A stretch of 64,000 nt of DNA from Ligilactobacillus animalis KCTC 3501 = DSM 20602 (GCF_001434535.1 NZ_AYYW01000057.1:1-64000), one strand, 5' to 3'; shown: positions 32,666-42,940, numbered from the stretch's first letter. Notes: a model not told the origin generated them from the letters alone. Numbers and translations are program-made.

Positions 32666-33694
32666 GTGTTGACTGAGCGACAGTTATTGATCCTTGAAGC
32701 CGTGATCCGCAACTATACAGAAGCAGGGCAGCCGATCGGATCGAAGACTTTACAACAACAATTACCGGTCCATGTGAGTTCAGCGACCATTCGCAATGAG
32801 ATGGCGGTTCTCGAACAGCAAGGATATATTGCAAAGGAGCATTCAAGTTCGGGGCGGATCCCTTCACTTAAGGGGTATCGATATTATGTCGATAATTTGA
32901 TGAAACCTAGCAAGCTTGATCGTAATGCTTTGCATGATATTCGCAACTCTTTTGGAAATGAATTTCAGAAGATCGATGAGATCCTAGCTACTTCAGCTAA
33001 GATCTTATCCGATTTGACAAGTTATACTGCTATTTCGCTCAAACCTGAAGCTAAAGATCTACACTTAGAAGGTTTTAGACTTGTAGAGCTTGGCAATCAA
33101 CAGGTAATGGTGATTTTGGTAACAAGTGACGGTACCGTTGAGAGTCAGACTTTTACGATGCCAAGTGGGATAAGTGGCAGTGAACTCGAAGCTGTTATCC
33201 GTCTGATCAATGATAAAGTTGTTGGTCTACCACTGAGACAGGTGATCGTCAGGCTTAATGAATGTTTGCCCCTTTTGAACCGTTACTTACATCAACCGGC
33301 TGGTTTCATTGATGTTTTTGGTAATATCTTGAACCGTGCAGTTAAGGAACAGGTTTATGTAGGGGGTAAGATGAATCTTTTGGATTTTTCCAAAGATGCC
33401 TCACTTGAACAGATAAAGTCGCTATATTCTCTAGTTGATCATGCTCAAGGGATCGGCAGTTTGGTGGACTCATCTAAAGATGGGATCTCCGTCAAGTTAG
33501 GTGATGAGTTACCAAGCATTTTGCTACAAAATTATAGCTTGATCTCTGCTACTTTTGATGACGGCAACCATGGACAGGGGACGATCGCGATCCTAGGTCC
33601 GACAAATATGCCATATTCAAAGATGATCGGTCTGATCACAGTTTTCCGTGATGAACTAACTAAGAGGATAAACGATTATTATCAAAAGTTTTAA
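32666..33694 (+). CDS. hrcA: Heat-inducible transcription repressor HrcA
   Basis: This 342-residue protein represses class I heat-shock genes by binding CIRCE and is kept active by GroEL. The N-terminal winged helix reads LTERQLLILEAVIRNYTEAG and SSATIRNEMAVLEQQGYI; the C-terminus carries the HrcA dimerisation and inserted domains. The start is GTG at 32666 behind AGAGGTGA. As first gene of its own CIRCE-controlled operon it should be autoregulated. Confidence 0.95.
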   Translation: MLTERQLLILEAVIRNYTEAGQPIGSKTLQQQLPVHVSSATIRNEMAVLEQQGYIAKEHSSSGRIPSLKGYRYYVDNLMKPSKLDRNALHDIRNSFGNEFQKIDEILATSAKILSDLTSYTAISLKPEAKDLHLEGFRLVELGNQQVMVILVTSDGTVESQTFTMPSGISGSELEAVIRLINDKVVGLPLRQVIVRLNECLPLLNRYLHQPAGFIDVFGNILNRAVKEQVYVGGKMNLLDFSKDASLEQIKSLYSLVDHAQGIGSLVDSSKDGISVKLGDELPSILLQNYSLISATFDDGNHGQGTIAILGPTNMPYSKMIGLITVFRDELTKRINDYYQKF

Positions 33695-33723
33695 ATTAAT
33701 TTTATAAGAAAAGGGGTGTTGAT

Positions 33724-34299
33724 GTGGCAGAAGAAGAGATCAAAAATACTGCAGCAGAGCAAACAGCACCGGATGAAACTGAAGTAAAGAATGATTCAGT
33801 GGATGATCCAAAGAAAGAAGAAGCTGTCGATGAAGTCACAGCTTTGACTGATCAGTTAGCTGAACTGCAAAAAAAATATGATGAATTAGAAGATCGCTAC
33901 TACCGTTCAGAAGCGGAAATGGCGAATATGACTAAGCGTTTCAAAAAAGAACAAGAACAACTTCTTCGTTATGAAGGGCAAGATCTAGCACGTGATATTT
34001 TACCAGTTGTCGATAATTTGACACGTGCCTTGCAAACAGAAGTTGAAGATGCTGGTTCTAAACAGCTCAAGCAAGGGATCGAGATCGTTGCAAGAGATCT
34101 CGATAAGGCCTTGCAAAGTAATAACGTGACAAAGATCGCTTCGTTAGGTGAAGAATTTGATCCGACGAAACATCAAGCGGTCAAGTCAGTACCGGTCGAA
34201 GAAGGGCAAACGCCTGAAACGATCGTCCAAGTCTTACAAGAGGGCTATATGTTAAAAGATCGCGTCTTACGTCCAGCAATGGTCGTTGTCGCACAATAA
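33724..34299 (+). CDS. grpE: Nucleotide exchange factor GrpE
   Basis: This 191-residue cochaperone releases ADP from DnaK. An acidic N-terminal tail and long coiled coil (about residues 40-100) precede the beta domain with EEFDPTKHQAVKSVP and GYMLKDRVLRPAMVVVAQ. The start is GTG at 33724 behind AAAGGGGTG. It is second in the hrcA operon. Confidence 0.95.
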   Translation: MAEEEIKNTAAEQTAPDETEVKNDSVDDPKKEEAVDEVTALTDQLAELQKKYDELEDRYYRSEAEMANMTKRFKKEQEQLLRYEGQDLARDILPVVDNLTRALQTEVEDAGSKQLKQGIEIVARDLDKALQSNNVTKIASLGEEFDPTKHQAVKSVPVEEGQTPETIVQVLQEGYMLKDRVLRPAMVVVAQ

Positions 34300-34322
34300 T
34301 TTTGTAAAAGGGTGAATTTTTA

Positions 34323-36167
34323 ATGTCAAAAATCATTGGTATTGACCTTGGGACAACTAACTCAGCAGTTGCTGTTCTTGAAGGTAAAGAAGCAAAAATT
34401 ATTACAAATCCAGAAGGTAACCGGACAACTCCATCGGTTGTTTCATTTAAAAACGGTGAAACTCAAGTTGGTGAAGTGGCTAAACGTCAAGCGATCACTA
34501 ACCCAAATACGATCAGCTCGATCAAACGTCACATGGGTGAAGCAGGTTATACAGCAGATATTGAAGGTAAAGAATACACACCACAAGAAATTTCAGCAAT
34601 GATCTTGCAATACATCAAAGAATATGCTGAAAGCTACTTAGGTGAAGAAGTTACTCAAGCTGTTATCACAGTTCCAGCTTACTTCAATGACTCACAACGT
34701 CAAGCTACTAAAGATGCTGGTAAGATCGCTGGTTTGAAAGTTGAACGTATCGTCAACGAACCAACCGCAGCTGCTTTAGCTTACGGTTTGGACAAGCAAG
34801 ACAAAGATGAAAAAGTTTTAGTCTTTGACCTTGGTGGTGGTACATTTGACGTTTCCATCCTTGAACTTGGTGACGGTGTCTTCCAAGTACTTTCCACAAA
34901 CGGTGATACAAACCTTGGTGGGGATGACTTTGATAACAAGATCATCGATTGGTTAGTCGCAGAATTCAAGAAAGAACATGGTATCGATCTTTCAACTGAT
35001 AAGATGGCAATGCAACGTCTCAAAGATGCTGCTGAAAAAGCTAAGAAAGACCTTTCTGGTGTAACTTCTGCACAGATCTCCTTGCCATTTATCACAGCAG
35101 GTGAAGCAGGTCCATTGCACTTAGAAACAACTTTAACACGTGCTAAGTTCAATGAATTGACACATGACTTGATCGAAAGAACTAAGATCCCTGTACGTAA
35201 TGCTTTACAAGATGCTGGTTTAACAAATGCTGACATCGATGAAGTTATCTTAGTTGGTGGTTCAACACGTATCCCTGCAGTTAAAGAAGCTGTTAAAGCT
35301 GAAACTGGCCATACACCAAACGAATCTGTCAACCCTGATGAAGCTGTTGCTTTAGGGGCAGCTATCCAAGGTGGGGTCATCACAGGTGATGTTAAAGACG
35401 TTGTTTTACTTGATGTTACACCATTATCACTTGGTATCGAAACAATGGGTGGCGTCTTTACAAAATTGATCGATCGCAATACAACGATCCCAACATCTAA
35501 GTCACAAGTCTTCTCAACTGCCGCTGATAACCAACCAGCCGTTGATATTCACGTTTTACAAGGTGAACGTCCAATGGCAGCTGACAACAAGACTTTAGGT
35601 CGTTTCCAATTGACGGATATTCCAGCAGCTCCACGTGGTGTTCCTCAAATCCAAGTTACATTTGATATCGACAAGAACGGTATCGTAAATGTGTCTGCTA
35701 AGGATCTCGGCACTAACAAAGAACAAAAGATCACGATCAAGAGTTCATCTGGTCTATCCGATGAAGAGATCGATCGTATGGTCAAGGAAGCTAAGGAAAA
35801 CGAAGAAGCTGACAAGAAGCGTAAAGAAGAAGTTGATCTACGTAACGAAGTAGATCAATTGCTCTTCCAAACAGATAAGACGTTAGAAGAGATCAAGGGC
35901 AAAGTGTCTGATGACGAAGTGAAGAAAGCTGAAGATGCACGTGATGCATTGAAGAAAGCTCAAGAAGAAAACAACGTTGAAGACATGAAAGCTAAGAAAG
36001 ATGATTTGACAAAGATCATCCAAGACATGTCAGTCAAACTTTACCAACAAGCACAACAAGCTCAAGGCCAAGCTCAAGCTGATGGTGCATCTGCTAGCGA
36101 CAACAACGCAGCTGATGATAACACAGTAGATGGCGACTTTAAAGAAGTCGATCCTGACGATAAATAA
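34323..36167 (+). CDS. dnaK: Molecular chaperone DnaK (Hsp70)
   Basis: This 614-residue ATP-driven chaperone has the actin-like ATPase domain ([38 protein letters not shown]), the substrate-binding beta sandwich and an alpha lid. The C-terminal tail is Gln/Ala-rich and ends FKEVDPDDK. It works with the GrpE and DnaJ encoded beside it. Its codon use looks more biased than that of its neighbours, as expected for an abundant protein. Confidence 0.98.
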   Translation: MSKIIGIDLGTTNSAVAVLEGKEAKIITNPEGNRTTPSVVSFKNGETQVGEVAKRQAITNPNTISSIKRHMGEAGYTADIEGKEYTPQEISAMILQYIKEYAESYLGEEVTQAVITVPAYFNDSQRQATKDAGKIAGLKVERIVNEPTAAALAYGLDKQDKDEKVLVFDLGGGTFDVSILELGDGVFQVLSTNGDTNLGGDDFDNKIIDWLVAEFKKEHGIDLSTDKMAMQRLKDAAEKAKKDLSGVTSAQISLPFITAGEAGPLHLETTLTRAKFNELTHDLIERTKIPVRNALQDAGLTNADIDEVILVGGSTRIPAVKEAVKAETGHTPNESVNPDEAVALGAAIQGGVITGDVKDVVLLDVTPLSLGIETMGGVFTKLIDRNTTIPTSKSQVFSTAADNQPAVDIHVLQGERPMAADNKTLGRFQLTDIPAAPRGVPQIQVTFDIDKNGIVNVSAKDLGTNKEQKITIKSSSGLSDEEIDRMVKEAKENEEADKKRKEEVDLRNEVDQLLFQTDKTLEEIKGKVSDDEVKKAEDARDALKKAQEENNVEDMKAKKDDLTKIIQDMSVKLYQQAQQAQGQAQADGASASDNNAADDNTVDGDFKEVDPDDK

Positions 36168-36186
36168 TCGTTACAATGGCTAAATG

Positions 36187-36227
36187 AAAAGTCAAAGGCC
36201 CTTTGTGGACTTTGGCTTTTTATTTTT
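36187..36227 (+). terminator. Terminator between dnaK and dnaJ
   Basis: AAAAGTCAAAGGCC pairs with GGACTTTGGCTTTT at 12 of 14 positions and is followed by T-rich sequence. It likely lowers dnaJ expression relative to dnaK. Confidence 0.65.
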
Positions 36228-36295
36228 AAGCAGTTATGTTAATCTAAATTTAAGTGTAATTGCACGGCAAATAACCAATTATTTGGAGGAGAAAC

Positions 36296-37423
36296 ATGGA
36301 AAAGAATCCTTATGATGTCTTAGGTATTTCCAAAGATGCATCTGCTGATGAGATCAAGCGCGCTTATCGTAAACTATCGAAGAAGTATCACCCTGACTTG
36401 AACCATGAAGCTGGGGCAGAAGAAAAGTTCAAAGAGGTAAACGATGCTTATGAGATTTTAAGTGACCCACAGAAAAAGGCTCAATTTGATCAGTTTGGCT
36501 CGACTGGAGCTCAAGGCTTTGGCGGTGCTGGTCAAGGCTTTGGTGGCGGCTTTGAAGGTGGCTTCGGTGGATTTGACGATATTTTCAGTTCATTCTTTGG
36601 TGGTGGCGGTACTAGCCGTTCACGAACAGCACCACGTCAAGGCCGTGATCTGCAATATGAGATGAACTTGACCTTTGAAGAAGCAATTTTTGGCAAGACG
36701 ACTGAAATTGAATATACTCGTGAAGAAGATTGTGACACATGTAACGGTACCGGTGCTAAACCAGGAACTTCACCTGTGACCTGTTCACACTGTGGTGGCC
36801 GTGGATTTGTCCAAGTTGAGCGCCAAACGCCACTTGGTCGTATCATGACTCAACAAGAATGTGATGTCTGTGGTGGTACCGGAAAAGAGATCAAAGAAAA
36901 GTGTACTACATGTCATGGTTCCGGCCATATCCGCAAGAAACATGCAGTTGAAGTCAAAGTACCAGCAGGGGTCGAAGATGGCAATCAAATGCGCTTACAA
37001 GGCCAAGGTGAAGCTGGGGTAAATGGTGGACCATACGGCGATCTATTTATCGTCTTTAATGTTGCGCCAAGTGATACTTTCAAGCGTGATGGCTCTGAGA
37101 TCTATTTAGAGCAACCGATCACCTTTGTGCAAGCTACTTTAGGGGCTGAGATCCCAGTTAAGACTGTCCACGGGGATGTTAAGTTGAAGATTCCAGCTGG
37201 AACGCAAACGGGAACAACATTCCGTTTACGTGGTAAAGGTGCACCGAGATTGCATGGCACAGGCAATGGTGATGAGCGTGTCACAGTGAAAGTTCAAACA
37301 CCAAAGAGCTTAAATAAACAACAAAAGATCGCTTTGAAGGCTTTTGCAGAAGCTTCTGGTGATGAAGTTGCTGATGAAGGAAACTTCTTAGATCGCTTAG
37401 TCAAGGCACTAAAAAATGAATAA
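36296..37423 (+). CDS. dnaJ: Chaperone DnaJ (Hsp40)
   Basis: This 375-residue cochaperone stimulates DnaK ATPase. The J domain has the HPD motif ([11 protein letters not shown]), followed by a Gly/Phe-rich region (about residues 75-110), then four zinc-binding motifs [24 protein letters not shown] and CTTCHGSG, and the C-terminal substrate domains. The start follows GGAGGAGAAAC. It ends the heat-shock operon. Confidence 0.97.
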   Translation: MEKNPYDVLGISKDASADEIKRAYRKLSKKYHPDLNHEAGAEEKFKEVNDAYEILSDPQKKAQFDQFGSTGAQGFGGAGQGFGGGFEGGFGGFDDIFSSFFGGGGTSRSRTAPRQGRDLQYEMNLTFEEAIFGKTTEIEYTREEDCDTCNGTGAKPGTSPVTCSHCGGRGFVQVERQTPLGRIMTQQECDVCGGTGKEIKEKCTTCHGSGHIRKKHAVEVKVPAGVEDGNQMRLQGQGEAGVNGGPYGDLFIVFNVAPSDTFKRDGSEIYLEQPITFVQATLGAEIPVKTVHGDVKLKIPAGTQTGTTFRLRGKGAPRLHGTGNGDERVTVKVQTPKSLNKQQKIALKAFAEASGDEVADEGNFLDRLVKALKNE

Positions 37424-37463
37424 GATCACAAGATAAAGATTTATAAATTTTATCTGAAAATGA

Positions 37464-37493
37464 TTGACTTTAGTTATAAAAAAACGGTATAAT
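37464..37493 (+). promoter_or_regulatory. Promoter of tRNA-Arg
   Basis: TTGACT at 37464-37469 and TATAAT at 37488-37493, spaced by 18 nt, lie 16 nt before the tRNA. Confidence 0.7.
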
Positions 37494-37508
37494 TAATTTC
37501 GTTGCGAT

Positions 37509-37582
37509 GGTCTGGTAGCTCAGTTGGATAGAGCAACGGTCTTCTAAACCGTAGGTCGTGAGTTCGAATCTCACCCGGATCA
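37509..37582 (+). tRNA. tRNA-Arg (anticodon UCU)
   Basis: The 7-bp acceptor GGTCTGG/CCGGATC closes with two G-U pairs. The D arm GCTC-GAGC, anticodon stem ACGGT/ACCGT with loop reading TCT, and T arm GTGAG-TTCGAAT-CTCAC are all present. The discriminator is A and CCA is not encoded. It is followed by its own terminator. Confidence 0.95.
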
Positions 37583-37607
37583 TATCAAATGAAGTTAATT
37601 ACCGTAT

Positions 37608-37650
37608 AAAAAAGGCAAAACGTTGTTATATCAGCGTTTTGCCTTTTTTG
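37608..37650 (+). terminator. Terminator after tRNA-Arg
   Basis: AAAAAAGGCAAAACG pairs perfectly with CGTTTTGCCTTTTTT. Confidence 0.9.
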
Positions 37651-37755
37651 TTATTTGGGAGAAATCGTTAAAAACAGTAAGTTGTAGTAAGAAAAGGGTA
37701 ATGGGAGGGTGATGATCACCCCGCAAGATCATCCAATTTTGAGGTGATCGTTATA

Positions 37756-37824
37756 TCATTTTTCTTCATATTCGTCGATCAGATATGCATAAACATCGAC
37801 CGTAGTTGTAACTCTAAGCAGACA
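37756..37824 (-). pseudogene. Short 3' coding remnant resembling a tyrosine-recombinase C-terminus
   Basis: A 22-codon open stretch ends RVTTTVDVYAYLIDEYEEK then stop, bounded upstream by an in-frame stop. The pattern TT-x-D-x-YA resembles the end of phage-type integrases, where the tyrosine is the nucleophile. It lies 174 bp from the 3' end of tRNA-Arg, a common integration site. The match is short and could be coincidence. The rest of 37651-37849 shows nothing else that I recognise. Confidence 0.3.
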
Positions 37825-37849
37825 TTATATCTTTTTAGTTCTGTTTGAA

Positions 37850-38428
37850 TTAATTGTTTGGGTCACCAGTGTCATTAGGATCGGCATTAGCATTAGCTTC
37901 TGCATCTGCTTGTTTTCCTTTTTCAGTTGGCGTTCCATCCTGATTAAGATAGCCATTTTGCTTAGCCCATTCAATTTGATCTTGCACCCAAGGATCAGGA
38001 TTTCCATATACATCAGTGCCAGGAGCATGGTCTTGACCGGGCATAACTTGGTTGCCTTGAGGATCGTACCCATTTTCTTGATTTAACTGGCTTTGTGATT
38101 TAGCTTGCTGAGGAGTACTATTGGAAGCTTGAGAATAGTTCTGTTGAGAACTAGAATATGTTGCTTGCTGCGAGGCAATTTGAGATTGTTGTGAAGCCCT
38201 TTTAGTTTCATTTTCGGCTTTAGACCTTGATTTGCTCTCGGCTTTCATCTTACTTTCGGAGGCTTTACGCTTACTTATAGCTTTCTCTTTAGAAGCCTCT
38301 TTTGCTAATCGTTCAGATTTAGCTTTGTGACTACTTGCACTTGATTTGTTGTTAGAATTATTAGTGCATCCAGCAAGTAGTAGGAGAGATAAGCTTGAAA
38401 CTCCTAGCTTAATATAAATTTTTTTCAA
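37850..38428 (-). CDS. Small Gln/Ser/Lys-rich lipoprotein of unknown function
   Basis: This 192-residue protein has a lipoprotein signal peptide (KKIYIKLGVSSLSLLLLAGC, with the lipid-modified cysteine about 21 residues in). Next comes a low-complexity Ser/Lys/Ala/Glu-rich stretch likely to form a coil, a Gln/Ser-rich part, and a C-terminal region with PGTDVYGNPDPWVQDQIEWA that looks folded. The start is TTG at 38428 behind AGGGATGG. A 28-nt element starting 25 nt upstream is shared with the lipoprotein gene at 44362. I do not recognise the family. Confidence 0.75.
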   Translation of the reverse strand: MKKIYIKLGVSSLSLLLLAGCTNNSNNKSSASSHKAKSERLAKEASKEKAISKRKASESKMKAESKSRSKAENETKRASQQSQIASQQATYSSSQQNYSQASNSTPQQAKSQSQLNQENGYDPQGNQVMPGQDHAPGTDVYGNPDPWVQDQIEWAKQNGYLNQDGTPTEKGKQADAEANANADPNDTGDPNN

Positions 38429-38452
38429 TATACCATCCCTTACTATATGTAA

Positions 38453-38480
38453 TCAGCTTTTAATGTCATCAGTTTTTGGA
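38453..38480 (-). promoter_or_regulatory. Shared upstream element of lipoprotein genes (copy 1)
   Basis: Read on the minus strand: TCCAAAAACTGATGACATT then AAAAGCTGA. It begins 25 nt before the TTG start. Copy 2 at 45067-45095 has the same spacing to its gene. It may be promoter or regulator-binding sequence; the role is unknown. Confidence 0.5.
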
Positions 38481-38521
38481 CTATATTGAAAATATTAGCT
38501 TCTTAGCAGGACATTTTACAT

Positions 38522-38558
38522 AAAAAAATTACCTTCTGACAAATAGGGCAGAAGGTAA
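38522..38558 (-). terminator. Minus-strand hairpin with T-tract
   Basis: TTACCTTCTG pairs perfectly with CAGAAGGTAA, and on the minus strand the stem is followed by a run of T. It would end an RNA transcribed leftward from the 38560-38880 region, antisense to the small toxin candidate at 38670. Confidence 0.6.
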
Positions 38559-38669
38559 AACTGGTTCGCAAGAAGCCATCTTGCAATGAGACAGTGAAGC
38601 TTCGTGATATCTACGCATAAAGAATAAACGAAAAAATAGTAATTGTCAATGTGACAGCGGTGAGATGTA

Positions 38670-38759
38670 GTGCTATCTGCATTTTTTAGCTTGATTTTGG
38701 CTATTCTAGTCAATCTAGTATCAAGCATTATCTATGACTGGTTAAAAGACCATCGATAG
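38670..38759 (+). CDS. Fst-like type I toxin candidate, 29 residues
   Basis: A GTG-started frame behind GGTGAG (5-nt spacing) encodes one hydrophobic helix (LILAILVNLVSSIIYDWL) and a charged tail WLKDHR. This is the layout of Fst/Ldr-type membrane toxins of Gram-positive type I toxin-antitoxin modules, where the tail commonly reads W-L-x-x-R. A leftward terminator at 38522 would suit an antisense antitoxin RNA. A second hydrophobic frame at about 38818-38880 (MMLVLAILLIGGFISLV) lies downstream with no good ribosome binding site. The assignment rests on pattern only. Confidence 0.45.
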   Translation: MLSAFFSLILAILVNLVSSIIYDWLKDHR

Positions 38760-38926
38760 ATAACAACGTCCTGATCTGTTGGTTGGTTTTTCCACTTTTT
38801 AGAGCGTTTGGTTGAAATGATGCTTGTCCTAGCGATCTTACTCATTGGTGGTTTTATCTCGTTAGTTAGTTCGTTTTTTTAAAAATAAAATATTCAGTAA
38901 TTTTTCCTAAAAATTAAGCTGTTTAT

Positions 38927-38956
38927 TTTACAAGGGTATTAGTTAAATGTTATATT
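38927..38956 (+). promoter_or_regulatory. Promoter of deoC-deoB-deoD-pdp
   Basis: TTTACA at 38927-38932 and TATATT at 38951-38956 are spaced by 18 nt. The -10 box overlaps the cre site. Confidence 0.6.
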
Positions 38957-38970
38957 GTAAGCGTATTCAT
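38955..38970 (+). promoter_or_regulatory. cre site (CcpA binding)
   Basis: TTGTAAGCGTATTCAT fits the catabolite-responsive-element consensus WTGNNARCGNWWWCAW at every position. It overlaps the -10 box and transcript start, so CcpA should repress the nucleoside operon when a preferred sugar is present. Confidence 0.85.
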
Positions 38971-39003
38971 AATATAAAATTTATATTTTTGGAGGAATTA
39001 GTT

Positions 39004-39651
39004 ATGGATCTAGCAAAATATATCGATCACACGATCTTGGCACCAAATGCAACCGAAGAACAAGTAGAAAAGATAATTTCTGAAGCGTTAGAATATGGCT
39101 TTGCGTCAGTCTGTATCAATCCATATTGGGTCAAAAAAGTAGCTCAGGGTTTAGCTGATAGTGACGTTGAAGTCTGTACAGTGATCGGTTTTCCTTTGGG
39201 CGCTAATAAGACCAGTATCAAAGTCAGTGAAGCTAAAGAAGCGATCGCTGATGGAGCCGATGAGCTTGATATGGTGTTAAATATCGGCGAGCTAAAGGCT
39301 AAACATTACGATGCGGTCAAAGCAGACATCAAAGCAGTAGTTGATGCGTGTCATGCAGAAAATAAATTGGTCAAAGTGATCATTGAAGCTTGCTTATTGA
39401 CCGATGAAGAAAAGATCAAAGCTTGTGAATTGTCAAAAGAAGCTGGAGCTGACTACGTTAAAACATCCACTGGTTTTTCGACCGGTGGCGCAACAGTAGC
39501 TGATATTGAATTGATGCGAAAGACTGTTGGACCAGACATCGGTGTTAAAGCTTCTGGCGGTATCCATTCCAAAGAAGAAGCTTTAGCCTTGATCGAGGCT
39601 GGAGCTTCACGTTTAGGTGCAAGTGCAGGGATCAAGATCGTTAATAGTTAG
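39004..39651 (+). CDS. deoC: Deoxyribose-phosphate aldolase
   Basis: This 215-residue class I aldolase splits deoxyribose 5-phosphate into acetaldehyde and glyceraldehyde 3-phosphate. The Schiff-base lysine is in [16 protein letters not shown], and KVIIEACLL and [10 protein letters not shown] are also conserved. The start is ATG at 39004 behind TTTGGAGGAATTAG. It opens the nucleoside salvage operon. Confidence 0.95.
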   Translation: MDLAKYIDHTILAPNATEEQVEKIISEALEYGFASVCINPYWVKKVAQGLADSDVEVCTVIGFPLGANKTSIKVSEAKEAIADGADELDMVLNIGELKAKHYDAVKADIKAVVDACHAENKLVKVIIEACLLTDEEKIKACELSKEAGADYVKTSTGFSTGGATVADIELMRKTVGPDIGVKASGGIHSKEEALALIEAGASRLGASAGIKIVNS

Positions 39652-39663
39652 GGTGTGAATGGA

Positions 39664-40857
39664 ATGCGATTTAAACGTGTATTTACATTAGTGATCGACT
39701 CAGTAGGGATCGGTGCTGCTAAAGATGCGGCTAAATTTGATGATGAAGGCTCTGATACTCTAGGCCACATCACTTCTTATTGGAATGGTGAATTAAAATT
39801 ACCTAATTTAACGGCTTTAGGTTTGGGCAATATTCGGGCTGATTCGCCATTAACAGGTGTTTTACCAGTTGAAACCCCACTAGCTTACTATGGTAAGATG
39901 CAAGAGATCTCGGCTGGAAAAGATAGTATGGACGGTCACTGGGAAATGATGGGCTTGCCAGTTACTGAACCACTGGGCTTTTTCCCTAACGGATTCCCCG
40001 AACCCTTGATCAAGGCGATCGAAGGATTTAGTGGACGTAAAGTGATCGTCAATCGTCCGATCTCGGGGACTGAAGTGATCGCTAAATACGGTGAGGAACA
40101 GTTAGAAACTGGGGCCTTGATCGTGTATACCTCAGGTGATTCGGTCTTACAGATCGCAGCTAATACAGCGATCATCCCACTCGATGAGTTATATCGGATC
40201 TGTAAATATGTTAGAGAAATAACGATCGATGAATATCACATCGGGCGTATTATTGCGCGTCCTTATGTTGGCAAAGATAAAAACGAATTTAAACGAACGT
40301 CTGACCGCCATGACTTTACGTTAGTCCCTCCAAAAGATACAGTCCTGGATATGTTGGGTCAAGCTGGCTTTGAAGTTATCGGAGTTGGGAAAACGAACGA
40401 CATTTTTTCAGGTAAAGGGATCGATACGGGGATACACACTGAAAGTAATGATGACGGGATGACTAAGACGATCGAAGTTGCTAAAACAGATTTTACAGGT
40501 CTGTGTTTTACGAACTTGGTCGATTTTGATGCGATGTATGGTCATCGCCGTGATCGTGAAGGCTATGGTAAAGCGTTGGCAGCATTTGATGAACGTTTGG
40601 GTGAGCTACTGGGGAATTTACAAGCTGACGATCTATTGCTGATCACAGCTGATCATGGTAACGATCCTGGATTTAAAGGGACCGATCATACCCGTGAGTA
40701 TGTGCCTTTATTAGCTTACTCACCAAGTTTTTCTAAGGGTAGTTCGTTAGGGATCCGCGATACTTATGCTGATCTAGGTGCAACGATCTTAGATAATTTT
40801 GCGCTACCAAATAAAACGGACGGTAAGAGTTTTTTAGCCGATTTACGGAGGAATTAA
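39664..40857 (+). CDS. deoB: Phosphopentomutase
   Basis: This 397-residue enzyme interconverts (deoxy)ribose 1- and 5-phosphate, linking the phosphorylases to DeoC. It is an alkaline-phosphatase superfamily member with [40 protein letters not shown] as metal and catalytic motifs. I chose the ATG at 39664 (MRFKRVF), which matches family starts; a GTG at 39655 is possible. Confidence 0.95.
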   Translation: MRFKRVFTLVIDSVGIGAAKDAAKFDDEGSDTLGHITSYWNGELKLPNLTALGLGNIRADSPLTGVLPVETPLAYYGKMQEISAGKDSMDGHWEMMGLPVTEPLGFFPNGFPEPLIKAIEGFSGRKVIVNRPISGTEVIAKYGEEQLETGALIVYTSGDSVLQIAANTAIIPLDELYRICKYVREITIDEYHIGRIIARPYVGKDKNEFKRTSDRHDFTLVPPKDTVLDMLGQAGFEVIGVGKTNDIFSGKGIDTGIHTESNDDGMTKTIEVAKTDFTGLCFTNLVDFDAMYGHRRDREGYGKALAAFDERLGELLGNLQADDLLLITADHGNDPGFKGTDHTREYVPLLAYSPSFSKGSSLGIRDTYADLGATILDNFALPNKTDGKSFLADLRRN

Positions 40858-40858
40858 G

Positions 40859-41575
40859 ATGAGTGAACATATTGAAGCCAAGAAAGGTGATATTGCTAAG
40901 ATCGTTTTGCTACCAGGTGATCCTTTACGGGCCAAACATATTGCCGAAACGTTTTTAGAAGATCCGATCTGTTACAATACAGTTCGTAATGCATTGGGTT
41001 ATACAGGAACTTATAAAGGCGTAAAGATCTCGGTCCAAGGAACAGGGATGGGGATCCCCTCAACTTTGATATATGCCGAAGAGTTGATCAATTACTACGA
41101 GTGTGAGATCTTGATCCGTGTCGGCACATGCGGTGGAATGGCACCCGAAATAAAAGTTAGAGATGTCGTCTTAGCGCAATCGGCAACGACTGATTCGGCC
41201 ATCATTCAAAATACTTTTGGCAGTGGTCTTTATTATGCGCCTACAGCTGATTTTAGTTTGCTCAATCATGCATATGCTGCAGCTAAAAAAGAGCAGATCG
41301 CAGTTAAGGTCGGTAATATCATCTCAGAGGATCGTTTTTATAATGATGAGATTGATCGGGAAAAATTGATCCAATACAAGGTGCTAGGGGCTGAGATGGA
41401 AGCAGCAGGCCTATATCTGATCGCAGCAAAGTATAATGTAAGGGCTTTAGCTGTTTTGACGATCAGTAACCATATTATAAGTGGCGAGTCAACACCAGCG
41501 TCTGAGCGTGAACGATCATTCAACGATATGGTGAAAGTTGCGCTCGAAGCTGCAGTTTCACAAATTAAAGCGTAG
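40859..41575 (+). CDS. deoD: Purine-nucleoside phosphorylase, DeoD type
   Basis: This 238-residue enzyme releases purine bases from nucleosides using phosphate. Motifs include [23 protein letters not shown] and [19 protein letters not shown]. The start overlaps the deoB termination region within 1 nt, behind GGAGGAATT. Its (deoxy)ribose 1-phosphate product is the DeoB substrate. Confidence 0.95.
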   Translation: MSEHIEAKKGDIAKIVLLPGDPLRAKHIAETFLEDPICYNTVRNALGYTGTYKGVKISVQGTGMGIPSTLIYAEELINYYECEILIRVGTCGGMAPEIKVRDVVLAQSATTDSAIIQNTFGSGLYYAPTADFSLLNHAYAAAKKEQIAVKVGNIISEDRFYNDEIDREKLIQYKVLGAEMEAAGLYLIAAKYNVRALAVLTISNHIISGESTPASERERSFNDMVKVALEAAVSQIKA

Positions 41576-41591
41576 AAAGGTGGGAGCTACA

Positions 41592-42890
41592 ATGCGAATG
41601 GTAGATATTATCGAACGCAAACGTAATGGAGCAGAATTGACAAAAGAAGAGCTACACACTTTTATCGAGGGTTATACTAAAGGCGAGATCCCAGATTATC
41701 AAGCTAGTGCTTTTTTGATGGCAACATATTTCAATGGGATGACAGCTAAGGAACAAGCAACCTTTGCTTTAGAGATGTTGCATTCAGGTGATGAGGTCGA
41801 CTTGTCGCTGATCCCAGGTATCAAGGTCGATAAACACTCAACTGGTGGTGTGGGGGACAAGACCAGTATCCCTTTAGCTCCGATGATCGCTGCGTTAGAT
41901 ATTCCGATCCCGATGATCTCGGGTCGTGGTCTGGGACATACTGGAGGAACATTGGATAAATTAGAAGCGATACCAGGATTTAAGGTCGAACTCAGTGAAG
42001 CTGAATTTATCCAGCAAGTTAAAGATATCAACTTGGCGATCATCAGTGCTACCGGCAATATCGCGCCCGCAGATAAGAAATTATATGCTTTACGTGACGT
42101 TACTGCAACGGTCGATTCGATCCCATTGATCGCTGGTTCCATTATGAGTAAGAAGATCGCTTCTGGCACTGATGCGTTGGTCTTAGATGTTAAGACGGGC
42201 TCAGGTGCATTCATGAAGACCCAAGAGAAAGCTAAGGCCTTAGCACAAGCGATGGTCGAGATCGGTAAAAACGTGGGAATGCGTTGTATGGCAGTTATCT
42301 CTGATATGAATCAACCATTAGGCAATACGATCGGAAATACGCTTGAGATCGAAGAGTCGATCGAGATCTTAAAGGGTAATGGACCTAAAGACATCACTGA
42401 TCTTGTCTTAACATTAGGAAGTCAGATGGTAGTTTTAGCTGGAAAAGCAGAAACTTTAGAGCAAGCACGCGAAATGCTGATCGAAGTTTTAGTCAACGGT
42501 AAAGCTCTTGAAAAATTTGGCGATATGATCGAAGCGCAAGGTGGCGATCGCAATATCATCGATGATTATAGTTTGATGCCACAGGCAAAATATCAGATCA
42601 CGATCAAAGCTCCTAAGGCAGGCTATATTTCTAAAATGACTGCTGATGAATTAGGGGTAGCAAGTATGCTACTTGGCGGTGGTCGTCAAAGTAAAGAAGA
42701 TACGATCAATTATGCGGTCGGTCTACGCTTGCACAAAAAAGTCGGTGATCGGGTTGAAAAAGATGAGGAGCTAGTGACCGTCTATAGTGATCAAAAAGAC
42801 ATTGAGCAAGTTGAAAAATTGATCTTAGATAATATCGAGATCGGTGAGAAGACTAATGCTGTTCCGTTGATCCATGAAATAATCAAATAG
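41592..42890 (+). CDS. pdp: Pyrimidine-nucleoside phosphorylase
   Basis: This 432-residue enzyme phosphorolyses thymidine, uridine and deoxyuridine. The family signature is seen as [20 protein letters not shown], with [13 protein letters not shown] for phosphate binding. The C-terminal domain ([13 protein letters not shown]) is intact. The ATG at 41592 follows AGGTGGGAGC. It closes the operon that feeds nucleosides into glycolysis. Confidence 0.95.
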   Translation: MRMVDIIERKRNGAELTKEELHTFIEGYTKGEIPDYQASAFLMATYFNGMTAKEQATFALEMLHSGDEVDLSLIPGIKVDKHSTGGVGDKTSIPLAPMIAALDIPIPMISGRGLGHTGGTLDKLEAIPGFKVELSEAEFIQQVKDINLAIISATGNIAPADKKLYALRDVTATVDSIPLIAGSIMSKKIASGTDALVLDVKTGSGAFMKTQEKAKALAQAMVEIGKNVGMRCMAVISDMNQPLGNTIGNTLEIEESIEILKGNGPKDITDLVLTLGSQMVVLAGKAETLEQAREMLIEVLVNGKALEKFGDMIEAQGGDRNIIDDYSLMPQAKYQITIKAPKAGYISKMTADELGVASMLLGGGRQSKEDTINYAVGLRLHKKVGDRVEKDEELVTVYSDQKDIEQVEKLILDNIEIGEKTNAVPLIHEIIK

Positions 42891-42898
42891 CAGATAAG

Positions 42899-42940
42899 AT
42901 AGTATTGTTAGGGATGTAAGGCTTAACAATGCTATTTTTT
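42899..42940 (+). terminator. Terminator of the deo operon
   Basis: ATAGTATTGTTAG pairs with CTTAACAATGCTAT, followed by TTTTTT. Confidence 0.8.

Noticed and set aside
34781-35479. 232-codon minus-strand frame inside dnaK
   Set aside because: Antisense shadow of a strongly codon-biased gene, with no ribosome binding site or recognised domain.
38516-38728. Minus-strand 70-codon frame opposite the Fst-like candidate
   Set aside because: No family resemblance and no ribosome binding site, and it runs through the minus-strand terminator hairpin. A shorter hydrophobic frame within the same stretch also lacks a ribosome binding site.
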